DNA of 64,000 bases, from assembly GCA_018894105.1 (NCBI GenBank), contig CM032132.1, positions 31,237,379 to 31,301,378 on the forward strand, written 5' to 3'. A model generated the notes under the pieces. It made no database searches. It had not been told where the DNA came from and worked only from the letters and a program-made list of their open reading frames with translations. Made by a program: the position numbers and the translations under genes. Of this stretch, positions 35,020-46,810 are shown piece after piece. Position 1 is the stretch's first letter, and each line of letters begins with the position of its first letter. Source of the stretch: Jacaranda mimosifolia. Taxonomy: Eukaryota > Streptophyta > Magnoliopsida > Lamiales > Bignoniaceae.

Positions 35020-35436
35020 TGATGTCGTGAGAAATAACAAACAATATATTTATCAATGGTCAAAGGGTTGATCAGAGACATGGGCTCGGGTGAGCATTAT
35101 TTGGGCTAACTGATGGGCTTGGTCGCAAGCTCTATAGGTTAAGGGGTAAGGATGTGTTATGTATAGGCTTATATACTATCTTTTTAGTTGGTCTTTTGGT
35201 TAATAAATAGGGGGTATTTATAGTGGGCTGACAAGTGTATTGTGCACTATTTAGCTCGTACAGATGCCCCCAAGCTGGCACATGACATAGAGTGGAAGGT
35301 TAGGATGATGCCTTTGCACGGGCTTGGGTCGGCTGGTCGGGTCAGCATGTTTAGAAAAGACGCGGATCCTTAAGTATTTTTGGGGTTTTAAGTAAAGATA
35401 GAGGTATTTATGTCTTTTAGAATTTCTCCCACATCA
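35020..35436 (-). repeat. 5' LTR of the Tat element
   Basis: 417 bp, same TGATGTGGGAG start on the minus strand and ending ACGACATCA. Outer flank CAACT duplicates 25268-25272. Confidence 0.93.
35215..35222 (-). promoter_or_regulatory. LTR TATA box (Tat element)
   Basis: TATAAATA on the minus strand in the 5' LTR, at the same place as in the 3' LTR (25468-25475). Confidence 0.6.
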
Positions 35437-36352
35437 CAACTAATTGGATGAATTATTTTGGGTGAACTATTACCGCTTACACTTACCATGCAAATACGGT
35501 CCTTCCATTTTCTATCTCTTGAAAGAGGCATAAGACAAGATATTTGCTGGTTTCCTAATAGCCTCGATAACTATGTATCTATTCTTTATGTTTGATTTCC
35601 AATTATTACCTCAACTTTGAAAAACTCCTTCTCCAAATTGTCTTATCACCTTACACAAGGATGTTTTGGAATTAACCATTCGAGAATATATAAGAAATCA
35701 ATCCATTCTTCACAGACAGGCGAAACGAATCCCATCTTAGAACTTACTAACCTCTATACTGAGGTAGCTTGTGCCCAACCTAAGCTTTGGGCAACCCGCT
35801 ATATGGTTGAAGTAAATCCAAAGCATAAGGACCTAAATACAAGGTTATTGTTGAACCTCAAATGAAAGAACTAATTATATGTATTATCATAAGCTAGAAA
35901 ATTTCCCACTATCGATATGCCACTTCAATTACCTCATGGATTATCTAGGCGAGTCTTTAGTGAACTTGTTCTCTAACAAACACCTACTAACATGTATCCA
36001 TGTCTTACATAGATTGCCTATGAAATGGGCCAATATCCAACTCCTTAGAGTATACATCACTAGTGCAAGACTATATGAATCTTAGATGTCCCATTTCTTA
36101 AGATTCTATGATTTGGAATATTTAAAATCATAACCATAGAGACTTTTTTCAAGATCACCATCATATGTGTGATCAGGTCCTGTAGTCTTGTATAATTTAA
36201 GGGCTTCAACTAAATACATGTGAAGATTACCATAAATGTATAAGATGAAGTTGACCATTTTATTAAATATCATTCAATTAAAATTGTATCACAAGTGGAG
36301 TAGTCTTACATGCCAATCTGATTGGCTTGTGAGATACTGTTCTAATATATGG

Positions 36353-38500
36353 TGCTAAGTTTTTCTAGGTGTGTTGGGACATTATTCAATTTGACATAAC
36401 AATGGCCGTTCATGACTTCTTTTAGGGTATAATTGTGTCGAGGGGTTTTATGGCTACTACGATTAGCTTAATACCAAAAATCAACTCACCTCACTTTTGG
36501 AAGGATTTTTAGTTGATAAGTCTATATAATACTACTTGTAAAATTATCTCCAAGATTATGTGCAAAAGACTTGCAAGATTTGTCCCTATCATTATTGGTC
36601 TAAACTAAAGTGGGTTTGTTCAAGGTAGGCTGATCTTGGATAATATTTTACTTGAGCAAGAAATGGTTCATGACTTCAGTAGAAACAAAGATAATTTTAT
36701 CTTAAAACTTAACATGCAAAAGGTATATAATAGAGTCAATTAGGGCGTTCTCTTAGTTGTTCTAGCAAAGTTTGTTTTCCTAACTCACTGGATTTCTTTT
36801 GTCCATAATTTGATTTCTAATTGCTGGTTTTCAATGCTTGTTAATGGTAGCTTAATGGGTTTTTTCAAGTTAGAAAGAGGGCCGATACAAGGTAATATTC
36901 TTTTACCTAGTCTTTTTATTATCTTTGTAGAGATTTTTTCGAGAGGGTTGGATAGCTCTTTAAATGCCAGACGTCTTTATTCTTTGAAATTGAGCGAGGC
37001 TTTCGTATTACACATTTAGTGTATGCGGATGATGTGATCATTTTTACTAAGGCTAAACATGAAAACCTCAAATTTGTAAACATTTTCTTACAAAGTATGA
37101 ATTGTGAACACATCAAAGTGTTTAGTTATCATGTACACAATGATAGAGCAAACGACTAAAAATGAAGTTGTGGACATTCTTGGATTTACTCAAGGGCAGC
37201 TTCCTCTTTTTTTTTTTTTTTTTTTTATCTTGGGGCATCCTTTTATAATGGAAATCAATCTTGGATTATGTATGGTACTATATTGCGAAGTTAAGAAAAA
37301 ATTGCTTGGCTGGTCTCATTCAAGGCATACTTTGGGAGGTTGTCTTACTTTAATCAAAATCACCTTTGCCCTGTTCCTCCTTACATTTTTCCAAGTTATA
37401 CAACCTTCTAATAATGTGCTTTCTATGTTGAAAAGAATATTTAATCGTTTCTTATGGTGTTCACCAAGTCAATGAAGAAGATAAAATGATGGAACTTTTT
37501 ATGTTTTCCATATGATAAGGGGTGATTTAACTGTGGGAGCCTCAAGGAGACTTCTGCTGCCTTTATTTTAAGGTTTGGTGGCATTTCAAAGTTAAGCAAT
37601 TCCTGGGCAGTATTTTTGCAGAAATGGTACTGTAGTGAGTGTCACCCATTAATAGTGAAATATTGCCAAAAGAGCTCGTTTATTTGGAAGAAACTTTGTT
37701 CTATTAGAGATGAGGCAGAAAATTATATTTTTGGCATGATATTTGGATAAGGAAAACATTGCTTGTTGACTGGCTGTAGTAAGATAATCATATTGGTGGG
37801 AAGATTATTCTAGTTTATAAATTCTGGGATAACAGTCTTTGGAGCATTGAGAAGTTGAGGGATGTCCTTCTTGCAGACATGACTGAACAAGTGTCTTGCA
37901 TTTCTATTTAGCTAGATGCTAAAGATATGCCCTATTGGAAACTTTCAGCTGATGGCCAGTCCTCAAATAAAAGTGCCTAGGCACATATTCACTAGTCTAG
38001 CTTAAGCACCCACTAGCCATGTTATACTAGAGTGCTATACTAACACTGTTGATCTCTATCTTTATATGGCGAGTTCTTTTCGATCTTATCCTAACAAATG
38101 AAATGATGCAAAGGAAAGGAGTTTCTTTAGCATCTAAGTGCTAACTTTTCTTGGAATCGAAATACAACACGTATCGTTTCTTGGGTTGCCTGTTAGATAA
38201 GGAGGTTTGGAGGTACTATACGGAGCTCTTTCATTTTTCTATGCTAGATACACGAAACATCTGGATGGTCTTTCAATCTTGGAAAAAATAGTTTGCTAAA
38301 GGGTTATAAAATGCATATCAGAAATTAGATCTCGATTCTAGTATGCTAGTTTATTTGGTGCTATAGATATAACTGGAAACACAAGAATTTTACTATCTTG
38401 GCTGAAAGGGTAATTTGACGTGTCAATCATTATATTTTTGCTGCAGATAAAGCTAATGTTATTGAACCAAAGCATTAGTGTGGAGATTTTTCTATTGCAA
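36353..38500 (+). pseudogene. LINE ORF2, reverse transcriptase continuation, broken
   Basis: Joins the left part after the TATGG duplication: the first codons complete a VCWDIIQFDIT block as expected after GPDGY/F. Readable RT motifs: ATTISLIPKI, FVQGRLILDNILL, ILKLNMQKVYNRV (normally LDMAKAYDRV, so the first catalytic Asp is Asn), MLVNGSLMGFFKLERGPIQG and an intact YADD at 37022-37033 followed by VIIFTKAK. A poly-T run at about 37209-37226 and a stop interrupt the thumb. From 37475 to 38500 only scraps of the zinc-binding connector (WKKLCSIR, KFWDNS) remain. Confidence 0.87.
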
Positions 38501-38559
38501 CAGCCTTTGATAATTCACCTTTGCCTAAGATCTAGCTGATATGTCGTGTGGTGCGCTAG

Positions 38560-39060
38560 GCGTGCCCGTCTCCAAGCTACTTCAAGCTTAACACTAACAA
38601 TGCGGCACAAAGCAATCCGAGCAGTGCTGGTGCAGCTGGAATCCTAAGCAACAACCAACAAAAGGTTGTTTTTGCTTATTTTGAGCCTCTTGGTGTTGGA
38701 ACAAATATTTTTATCGAGTTATATGCAATCAAGACGGAATTAGAGATTTGTGTTGTGAGAAATATCAACAACGTTATGGTAAAGATGGATGCACTCATGG
38801 CTAAACACATGATTAAGCGGTTTGATTCTTGTCATTGGATCTTTGTCCACATGATTGAGAGAATTAGGTAACTTGCACAACAACTCAATGTGAGATTTTG
38901 CCATATTTATAGGGAAGGAAATGCCATTGTATATGCTTTAACAAAGGATGTATGTCAGGCCACGCAAGGGAAAATTCTTTGTTATGATGATCTTTCAAGA
39001 AAAATCAAATGCTATCTATGCATAGAGGAGTACAACTAACCATATTTTAGAAAAAGGTGA
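38560..39060 (+). pseudogene. LINE RNase H tail and 3' end
   Basis: The LINE ends with an RNase H domain as in many plant L1 elements: KLNTNNAAQSNPSSAGAAGI (normally D at the first catalytic site; Asn here), VFAYFEPLG, IELYAIKTELEIC (Glu kept), KMDALM (Asp kept) and HIYREGNAIVYALTK (normally ADALAK, so the last Asp is lost). An in-frame TAA at 39037 precedes the likely original TGA at 39058-39060. A short 3' UTR leads to the A-rich tail at 39210-39220. Confidence 0.85.
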
Positions 39061-39232
39061 TTGGGGCTATTTTTGGATGTAAAGGAAGTAATACTTCCTA
39101 TTTTTGTTTCTTTTTTGATTCTTTGATGTAAATTTCCTCAATAATTTTCATTTTAATACACAATTTGAGGTCAATGCCTAAACCCCCCTGCATAAACGAT
39201 CTTTACCAAAAGAAAAAAAATATAACCCTACA

Positions 39233-39932
39233 ACTCAAAACTCACTATGTACCCTAAATTATATTGTCACACTAGATCAAGCATCTGTGATCCCTCGGTA
39301 TCAAATACAACATGCTTGTCTCTTTCCATTATATATCTATGTTCATGACTATGTTAAACGCTTTTGACTTAATTGGCCAGCTTATGAGTCATATAATAAG
39401 AGCACGTTACCAACTTTAGTTCTTTCTTAGCTCCTCATGCCAATTCGCTTGGTCATGCTTTGACAGACTGAATTAATCATTGCTATTGGAAGCATGCTAA
39501 AGTAGTGTAATCAAGCTTACACTTCGTAACATGGCCCAGAGTCCTAAAGGGTATAAAAATAATAATAATAAGGGCTCAAATAATGACGAAGTAAGGACCT
39601 ATTCAGCCACTCTCCTTAGAGCCTGTCGCATAGCACATGCCGTATGAATAATTGCTATAATGGAACTCCCATTTAATTTAAGCACGTCATGCTCTTAACA
39701 TTATACAAGCCTTAGTCCACTCACTATGCAAGCGCCTAACCTACAGAATACTAGACAGTCACTTCCAAAATACCTTCAAGTGGTTCCCACGTTTGGCTAT
39801 AAAACAGGCTTTTATGAAGTTTAAATTACTTCATAGTCAATCAAAAACATGATCTCATCTTAGCCTTCAAGCTAAGGGGACTTTAAGTTATGTTTCAACC
39901 TACCATGTTTTTTCAGAATGTGAAGGAAATTA
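39233..39932. other. Unassigned 700-bp stretch between LINE and LTR D
   Basis: Continues the host or older-element sequence that was upstream of the LINE target (18514-18548). No open frame of note, no LTR or TIR features that I recognise; a short (AAT)n run lies near 39560. Confidence 0.4.
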
Positions 39933-42068
39933 TGAAATCACATGTAGCACTAGGATCCAATTATCAAAGTATAAAAACGCTAAAATAACTAGGCTATATA
40001 TGAAGACAATGATCTAAACATGTCATAGATTTAGATTTGGTATGAGAATTATCTTGATTTTCACAAAATCAGAGAAACTTGGAAGAAGATCTCGACTCCT
40101 TGAAAACTATCTCCTAGGCGGCACAATGGATTCGGAGCAACTTTTGCCCAACCAAATGATTTTTCCTCTAGCTGAAATTCTTTCTAGAACACCAACACTT
40201 TGATGGATCTATAGTCCAAAATTTAACTAGAACAGAAAATAAAAAGGCTCTCCAGAACAGCCTCCAAGCGGCTACCAGAAATAGAGGATCTCCAAAGGCT
40301 AGAAATCCAATTGTTTTGCCTTTAATGAAAAGATCAACACACAAATGTACAATCCTTTTCTTCTCAACGTTAGCTAGAGAGCAAAGAGAAGAAATGCAAA
40401 GATGAAGGCTTGGTTTGGAGGTAGAAGATGAAGAAAAGTGAAGTTTCAACACATAAGGCAACACTTAGGAAATTGGAGGAAAATGAGAGAATCTAATTCT
40501 TAGCTTACAAATTCACATATGGCCACCCATTTCACACTCTATATCTATATATAGAGGGATGGCATCACACCATCCTCAAGTTTGGCTCCATTTAGCTTGC
40601 AAGTTGGCAAGCATATGAATTTTGTCTGCATTTGAATTTTATTTCGAATCCTCATTTCATCTCATGAAATGCCATACCAAATTGAACATTTCATTTAAAT
40701 TTTCCCTCCAAAATTAATTCTTTATTTCAATTAAATTAAACACTTTAATTTAATTAATTATCCTTTGACTTAACTCTTAAGTCAATTTAATTAACTCTTT
40801 AACAAGTCATTATTAACTTAACTCCTTAAGTTAACTTAACCAATTGATAGTCATGTGGCACTAAATAATTAACTTCTTAATTAATTGGTCTTAATTTAAC
40901 TCCTTAAATTAATTAGATCATTTTAATAATTAAATTGATCAAGCCAAAGATGACTACAATCGTCTACCTCCAAAATCAATTATGAAGGAATTTTTCTAAC
41001 TCTTAGAAAACTCCCCTTCATCTAGTGGGATTTGCAATTGGGTTTTGTGTATGACCTATTAGGTTCTACCATTCATTAGACATAGGCTCACAAATCTTTG
41101 TGACTTGTAGAATATCAAATATTCACATTAGTTTAAATTCCTTTAAACTAATGACTCAATTCAATTAATCTCCATTAATTGAATAGTACCCAATTTCTAT
41201 GGTCGATGTCCAACCTCAAGCCCATGGAGCCCAACTATTTGGCCGAAATAAATGCTTTTGGAGAACTATTCTAGCTCTATGCATACCATGAAAATATAGT
41301 CCTTCCATTTCCTATCTCTCGATAGAGGCCGAGGGCAAGATATTTGTCGGCTCTATAATAGCCTCAATTCTATGTTTCTATTCCCAATGTTCTACTCATT
41401 TTCCAAATTATCATACTACCTTGCGCAAGGATTTCTTGGAACCAATCATTATAAATTACATAGGAGATATACTCGCCCTTCACAATGACGGGGAGTTGGA
41501 TCCCATCTTGGATCTCACAAACCTCCATATCTAAGTAGCTTATGTCCAATCGCCACCCGAACAACCCACAACATGGCCAAGGAAGAGTTAAAGCATGAGC
41601 ACCTAAACACAAGGTTACCATGGATCCTCAGGTCAAAGGACTAATTATATGCACTAGCGTAAGCTAGAGAACTTGTCACTACCGACTTGCTTTTTCGGCT
41701 ATCTAGTGGATTCTCTGATGGGGCCTTCAGTGAACTTGTTCTCGAACAAGCACCCACTAATATGCACATATATCTCATATGGCCTTGCTTATGAAATGGA
41801 GCAATATACAATCCTTGAATTTATGCATCATTAGTGTAAGTCTATTCAGATCTTAGATGCCCTATCTCATAAGATCCTACGAGTTGGAAAATTTAAGATC
41901 ACGATCATGTAAGACTTGTTTCATGATCACCACCTAGTACGTGATGAAGTCCCGTAGTCTTATGTGATCTAAGGTGGCCATTTAATGAATATCATTCAAT
42001 CAAGATTGTATCACAAGTGAAATAGTTTACATGCCAATCTAATTGGCTTGTGGGGCACTATTCCAACA
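39933..42068 (-). repeat. Family-2 3' LTR copy D
   Basis: 2136 bp. Minus-strand start TGTTGGAATAGTGCCCC at 42068, directly after the polypurine tract CAAGTGGGAGAT (42080-42069), so it is a 3' LTR. End GATTTCA at 39933. TATATATAG box at about 40546-40553 (minus) with a short inverted repeat GGATGG/CCATCC (40557-40575) just upstream of it. The 98-codon minus-strand frame at 40464-40168 is LTR sequence, not a gene. Confidence 0.88.
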
Positions 42069-42470
42069 ATCTCCCACTTGCCCTAAAGCCAATTCCACAT
42101 AGACTTATGACCCATCTTCTTAATATGTCCTTCAAAGACCTTTTGTGATAGGGGTTTAGTCAGTGGATCTACTATATTCTTTTCCGAGGCAACTCTCTCC
42201 ATTCGAATATTGCCTCTGTTAATGATCTCCTAAATCAAATGATATAACCTCAAAATGTGCTTGGATCGTTGGTGAGATCTTAGCTCTTTAGCTTGTGCTA
42301 CCACCCTATTGTTTTCACAAAAGACAACCACTGGCTCAGCGATACTAGGCACTACATCCAACTCTTGGATGAAGTTTTTCATCAAAACACCTTTCTTTGT
42401 AGCTTTCGAAGCCAGAATATATTCTGCCTCTATGGTTGAATTGGCTATGGTGTCTTGTTTTGAACTCTTG
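42069..42470 (-). pseudogene. RNase H C-terminal remnant of a family-2 element
   Basis: Minus strand from 42470: SSKQDTIANSTIEAEYIL, ELDVVPSIAEPVVVFCENN, then RSHQRSKHILR and the NIVDPLTKPL end of copia RNase H, stop, and the polypurine tract beside LTR D. The element breaks off inside RNase H at about 42470, where plus-strand LTR E begins. Confidence 0.85.
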
Positions 42471-44270
42471 TTTGTAAACTATTTAACTTGTGATATAATC
42501 CTGATTAAATGACATTCATATTTCAATGGGCACCTTTATCTTATGCTTATGTTTCTTTACTAGCATTTGGTTGAGGCCTTTAGATCACACAAGACTACAA
42601 GACTTGCTCACACACTGGGTGGTAATCACGAAATAAGTCTTACACAGTCGTGATCTTAAAATAATCCAAGTTATAGAATCTTATGAGACAGGGAATCTAA
42701 GATTTGGATAAACGTGCACTAACGACGCATAAATCCAAAGGATTGGATATTGCTCCATTTCATGAGCAATCCATGTTAGACATGGGTGCATTTTAGTGGG
42801 TGCTTGTTATAGAACAAGTCACTGAAGGGCCGCCCAAAGAATCCACTAGATAGAGGCAGTGGTAAGTCAGTAGTGGTAAGTTCTCCAGCTTATGTTAGTG
42901 TATATAATTAGTCCTTTGACTTGAGGATCTATGGTAACCTTGTGTTTAGGTCCTCATGCTTTGACTTTTCCTTGACCACCTTACGGGTCATCCAGATTTT
43001 GCTTGGGTATAAGCTACTTAGACATAGAGGTTTGTGAGATCTAAGATACGATCCATCTTCTCATCATTGTGAAGGGCGAGTGCATCTCCAATGTATTCTA
43101 TAATGATCGATTCCATAAAATCCTTGCACAAGGTAGTATGACAATTTGGGAAAGGAGTTTTTCAAAGATGAGGTCATAAAGGGAAATTGAACATTCGGAA
43201 TAGAAATATAGTTATCAGGACTATAAGGAAGCCAGCAAATATCTTGTCATAGGCCTCTTTCGGGAGATAGGAGACAAAAGGGCCGTATTTGCATGGCAAG
43301 CATAGAGCTATGCTTCATTTCGGCTAGTTAGTTGGGCTCCATGGGCTTGAGGTTGGACATCGACCATAGATATTGAGTACTCTTCAATTAATGGAGATTA
43401 ATTGAATTGAGTTTTTAGTTTAAAGAAGTTTAAACTAATGTGAATATTTCAATATTCTAAATATCACTAGAGTTGTGAGCACATGTCCAATGAATGGTAG
43501 AACCTAATGGGTCACACTCCAAAGCCTAAAGGAAGCTCTATTTGATGAAGGAAATTTTCTAAGAGTTAGAAAAATTCCTAGTGACCGATTTTTTGGAGGA
43601 AAATGGTTGGCTAATTTTTGGTCATTTAGCTTGATTGATTTAATTGTTAAATTGATCAAAATAATTTAAGAAGTTAAATTAGACCAATTAAGTTAAGAAG
43701 TTAATTTAATTGGTGCCATATGACAATTTATTAGTCAAGTTAACTTAAGGGGTTAAGTTAACACCTTCTAGCTTAAGGAGTTAAGTCAAGATAAATTAAT
43801 TAAATTAATGAGTTAATTTAATTAATGTGAAGAATTAATTTTAAAGAAAACTTCAAATGAAGGAGTTCATTTGAGGTGCATTTAGAATTTATTTGCATGA
43901 CATTTCATGAGATGAAATGAAGTCTACAAATGAAATTCAAATACAAGTGAAATTCATATTTCACATGCAACTTGATTGCTTAGTTGGCACCAAGCCTCAC
44001 GAGAGGTGTGATGCCAACTTGCATCACACCCTCCTTCCTCCATAAATAGAGGTGGCCAGCCACATAGCTTGGTATTTATGCTAAATTCTCTTTTTTCTTC
44101 CAAAAGTATGATCCACTTATGTGTTGAAGTTTTACGCATTCTTTTTCTCCTTCCTTCCTAAATTTAGCCTTCATTACTTCTTCTTCCTCTGGAGTTCCAA
44201 CTCTTTAGAGGTTGATTGGGACTTGCCTTGAGTGTGTTGATCATTTCATTAGAGGCTAGACATTTGGATA
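42471..44270 (+). repeat. Family-2 LTR copy E (truncated at both ends)
   Basis: Matches the family LTR from about base 40 to about base 1840. Lacks the TGTTGGAATAG tip and the U5 end. Has the spaced TTAA repeats (43635-43835), a perfect 10-bp hairpin GGTGTGATGC/GCATCACACC (44005-44030) and a TATA-like CATAAATAG 12 bases further (44041-44049). Confidence 0.82.
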
Positions 44271-44281
44271 GCTTTGTATTA

Positions 44282-45426
44282 TGTCTCTATTAGTATTAAT
44301 TTTAATATCATATTTAGAACTTAACAAATAATTTTCTTGTTTAAAAAATTATAATTCCCTTGCTAATTGATGAAAATTTGGAATTGTAGGAATACAAGCG
44401 GAGAAATTATAAAAATGGACAAAATGAGATAAGTTGGTGGAAATGCTAGTAGGATGATGGCAACTCATAATCTAATCAAGGGTGGGCAGAAGAGTCTCTA
44501 TTTCTTTGAGTCTTATTCTAATTAGAAGACTCTTTTAATTAGTTATAAATAAGCCTTTCAAAAAATTAATCAAAGAAGAGATTTGGATTTGCTATTTTGG
44601 AGATTAGAAGTATTGCAAGAATTCAGAGGAGGACAAAGTGGAGATTAGATTAATCTAGGAATAAAGTTTCTTCTTCTTCATTTGATTTTGTTTTTAATTC
44701 TAGATTTGAAACAATGTTTCGTTTTATTTATATTTTGTTTCACAATTCAATCATGAACTAATTTGTTACTCTATGATTATGATGGATTTTTTTGAATAAG
44801 TTGATGTATGATTTTCTTCCATGAAATTAGTAGCGCTTAAGGTTATTTCTCCTATTGTGTGCTTTTTCTATTTGATTGTCTGATCAGCAGTCAAGTACAT
44901 CTTTAAACCCTAGAGGAGTCTTGGAAAAGAAAATCTAGGGATTGATTGACAATAGAAGACCTTAGGATTAATTGTTCAAATTGATGAATTAATTAATTTG
45001 TGAGTAGGATAGAAATATACCTAGTTGCCCATGGGAGTTAGTTGAGTGGTACAACATTATCCATAATTTGGTTAATTCACATTGGAATATAGTAAATTAA
45101 ATAAATTAGGGATTTGATTGCTGGTAATTCGAAAAAACCTCGTAATTGCATAAGACTCAAGACTAATAACCTGTTACCAATTTCGTAGGGAGAAAATTAT
45201 GTAATCAACTTATTCGATTGATGAAAACATAATTATAGGCTTCTATATTTTGATAGAAATCTTAATCAGTATCATTTTCTCTTATTTTCATTAGTGTAAG
45301 TTTTAATTTTATATAATTGATTTTGTTTGAATAAAACAAGTGTGTGATAAATTAGTAATTAGTAGCGAACAATTAAGTTCTTCATGAGATTGACACTCTT
45401 CTCATCACTTTATTACTGGTTGCAAC
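44282..45426 (+). repeat. LTR-like fragment of another family
   Basis: No open frame. It begins TGTCTCTATTAG and near its end has GACACTCTTCTCATCACTTT, a string I associate with the 3' end of LTRs of large plant Ty3/gypsy elements. A TATAAATAAGCC motif lies at about 44541-44552. It is cut on the right by LTR1 of family 2 (expected TSD copy GCAAC, 45422-45426). Family and exact ends are uncertain. Confidence 0.35.
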
Positions 45427-46623
45427 TGTTGGAATAGTGTCCGGCAAACCAATTAGATTGGCCTTGTAAAAGCTATTTCCTTATAAAACAATCTTGATTG
45501 AATGATATTCTTTATCTGGTCACCTTTATCTTATGCTTTATATTACTTCACTTGCATTTGGATGAAGCCCCTAGATCACTTATGACTACGGGACTTGGTT
45601 CGATGACCATGGAATAAGTCTCACACGGTCGTAATCTTAAATATTCCAAGTCATACGATCTTAAGAGACGGGACATCTAAGATCTAGATAGACTTGCACT
45701 AACGATGCATAAATCCAAGAGTTGGATATTGCTCCATTCCATGAGCAACTGTATCAGATATGGGTGCATGTTAGTGGGTATTTGTTAGAGAACCAGGCAC
45801 TAAAGACCCTTCCGAGAATCCACTAGATAGCAGTAGTGGCAAGTCGGTAGTGGTTAATTCTCCCACTTACGCTAGTACATATTATTAGTCGTCTGACCTG
45901 AGGATCCATGGTCATCATATGTCCGGTCCTCATGCTTTGACTTTTGTTTAACCACTTAGCGAGTCTTTTGGGTTGAGGTTAGGTATGACCTACTTGGCAT
46001 GAAGGTTTGTGAGATCCAAGATGGAATCCGACCCCTCGCTTTTGTGAAGAGCGAGTGCATCTCCTATGTACTCTATAATGATCGATTCCAAGAAATCCTT
46101 GCGCAAGGTGGTGTGACAATTTAGAAAAGGAGTTTTCTAGAGGTGAGGTCATACAAGGAAATCAAACATTGAGAACAGAAACATAGTATCAAGGCTATTA
46201 GAGAGCCGACAAATATCTTGCCCTAGGCCTCTTTTGGGAGATAGGAGACGGTAGGACAGTATTTGCATGGTATGCGTAGAGCTATGATGGTTCTCCAGAA
46301 TATTCATTTCGACCAATTAGTTGGGCTCCATGGGCTTGAGGTTGGATATCGACCATGGAGATTGAGTACTTTTCAATTAATGAGATTAATTGAATTGAGT
46401 CGATTAGTTTAAAAGGATTTTTAAACTAAAATGAATACGAGATATTCAAAAGTCACAAAGAGTTGTGAGCCCATGTCCAATGAATGGTAGAACCTATTGG
46501 GTCACACACAAAAGCGAAATAGCTTCCAAAATTGGTAGAGCAATTTTCTAAGTGTCAGAAAAATCATCCTTTGGTGACCGATTTTCAAGGATCCAATTTA
46601 ATGGTCAATTTTTTTTTGATTAA

Positions 46624-46810
46624 TTTAAGTGTTAAATTAATCAACTAATTTAAAGAGTTAAATTAGACCAATAATTAAGGAGTTAATTATTTGGTACCAT
46701 GTTGACCATCAATTGGACAAGTTGACTAATTTAAGCTTAAAAGTTAAGCTTATTTGATTTAAGAGTTAAATCAAGGGTTAATTAATTAAATTAAAAGGTT
46801 TAATTTAATT
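46624..46810. repeat. Spaced TTAA repeats in family-2 U3
   Basis: At least six TTAA-(3 to 5 bases)-TTAA modules, e.g. TTAAGTGTTAA, TTAAAGAGTTAA, TTAAGGAGTTAA, TTAAGAGTTAA. The same array is in every copy: about 17080-17330, 23600-23775, 24830-25010, 40735-40950, 43635-43835 and 54317-54510. Confidence 0.75.

Larger units (their letters stand above)
25273..35436 (-). mobile_element. Ty3/gypsy element of Tat type with antisense ORF
   Basis: 10,164 bp on the minus strand, TSD CAACT (25268-25272 and 35437-35441). Order in element sense: 5' LTR, GGCGCC-type primer site, gag, protease, RT, RNase H, integrase, tandem repeats, an oppositely oriented ORF, polypurine tract, 3' LTR. Integrase after RNase H makes it Ty3/gypsy; the WAYR.TPR.S.GETPF integrase block, the lack of a chromodomain, and an antisense ORF plus tandem repeats before the 3' LTR point to the Tat lineage (relatives: Retand, Grande, RIRE2, Ogre). 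All genes are broken. The LTRs differ at roughly 50 of 418 positions by my hand count, the most diverged LTR pair here, although it sits inside a younger-level nest. Confidence 0.92.
21863..36347 (-). repeat. Family-2 solo LTR copy C, split by two later insertions
   Basis: Three blocks make one LTR: 36347-35437, 25272-24586 and 22421-21863 on the minus strand (about 2157 bp after removing duplicated TSD bases, the same as the other complete copies). Minus-strand start is TATTAGAACAGT (expected TGTTAGAACAG, one change) and the end is CTACCTTCA. TSD TATGG flanks it in the LINE (21858-21862, 36348-36352), with no internal region, so it is a solo LTR. It was split by LTR copy B at 24581 and by the Tat element at 25272/35437. 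Confidence 0.88.
18549..39220 (+). mobile_element. Full-length plant L1-type LINE, interrupted by nested LTR elements
   Basis: The LINE occupies 18549-21862 and 36353-39220, about 6.18 kb in total. It is bounded by a target duplication, AAATATAACCCTACA at 18534-18548 and 39218-39232 (13 bases certain; the leading As merge with the 3' A-rich tail at 39210-39220). Parts in order: a 5' leader rich in pyrimidines (18549-18999), ORF1 with a DUF4283-like domain and CCHC knuckle, ORF2 with AP-type endonuclease, RT and an RNase H tail. Both ORFs contain stops and frameshifts, so it is dead. The gap 21863-36347 is a solo LTR plus what landed in it, with TSD TATGG on each side (21858-21862 and 36348-36352). 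Confidence 0.92.

Noticed and set aside
36810..37475. Possible host gene from two plus-strand frames
   Set aside because: Motifs VNGS..GFFK..RG..QG and YADD identify LINE reverse transcriptase.
40168..40464. 98-codon minus-strand frame
   Set aside because: Lies wholly within LTR D downstream of its TATA box and is not conserved in the sister LTRs.
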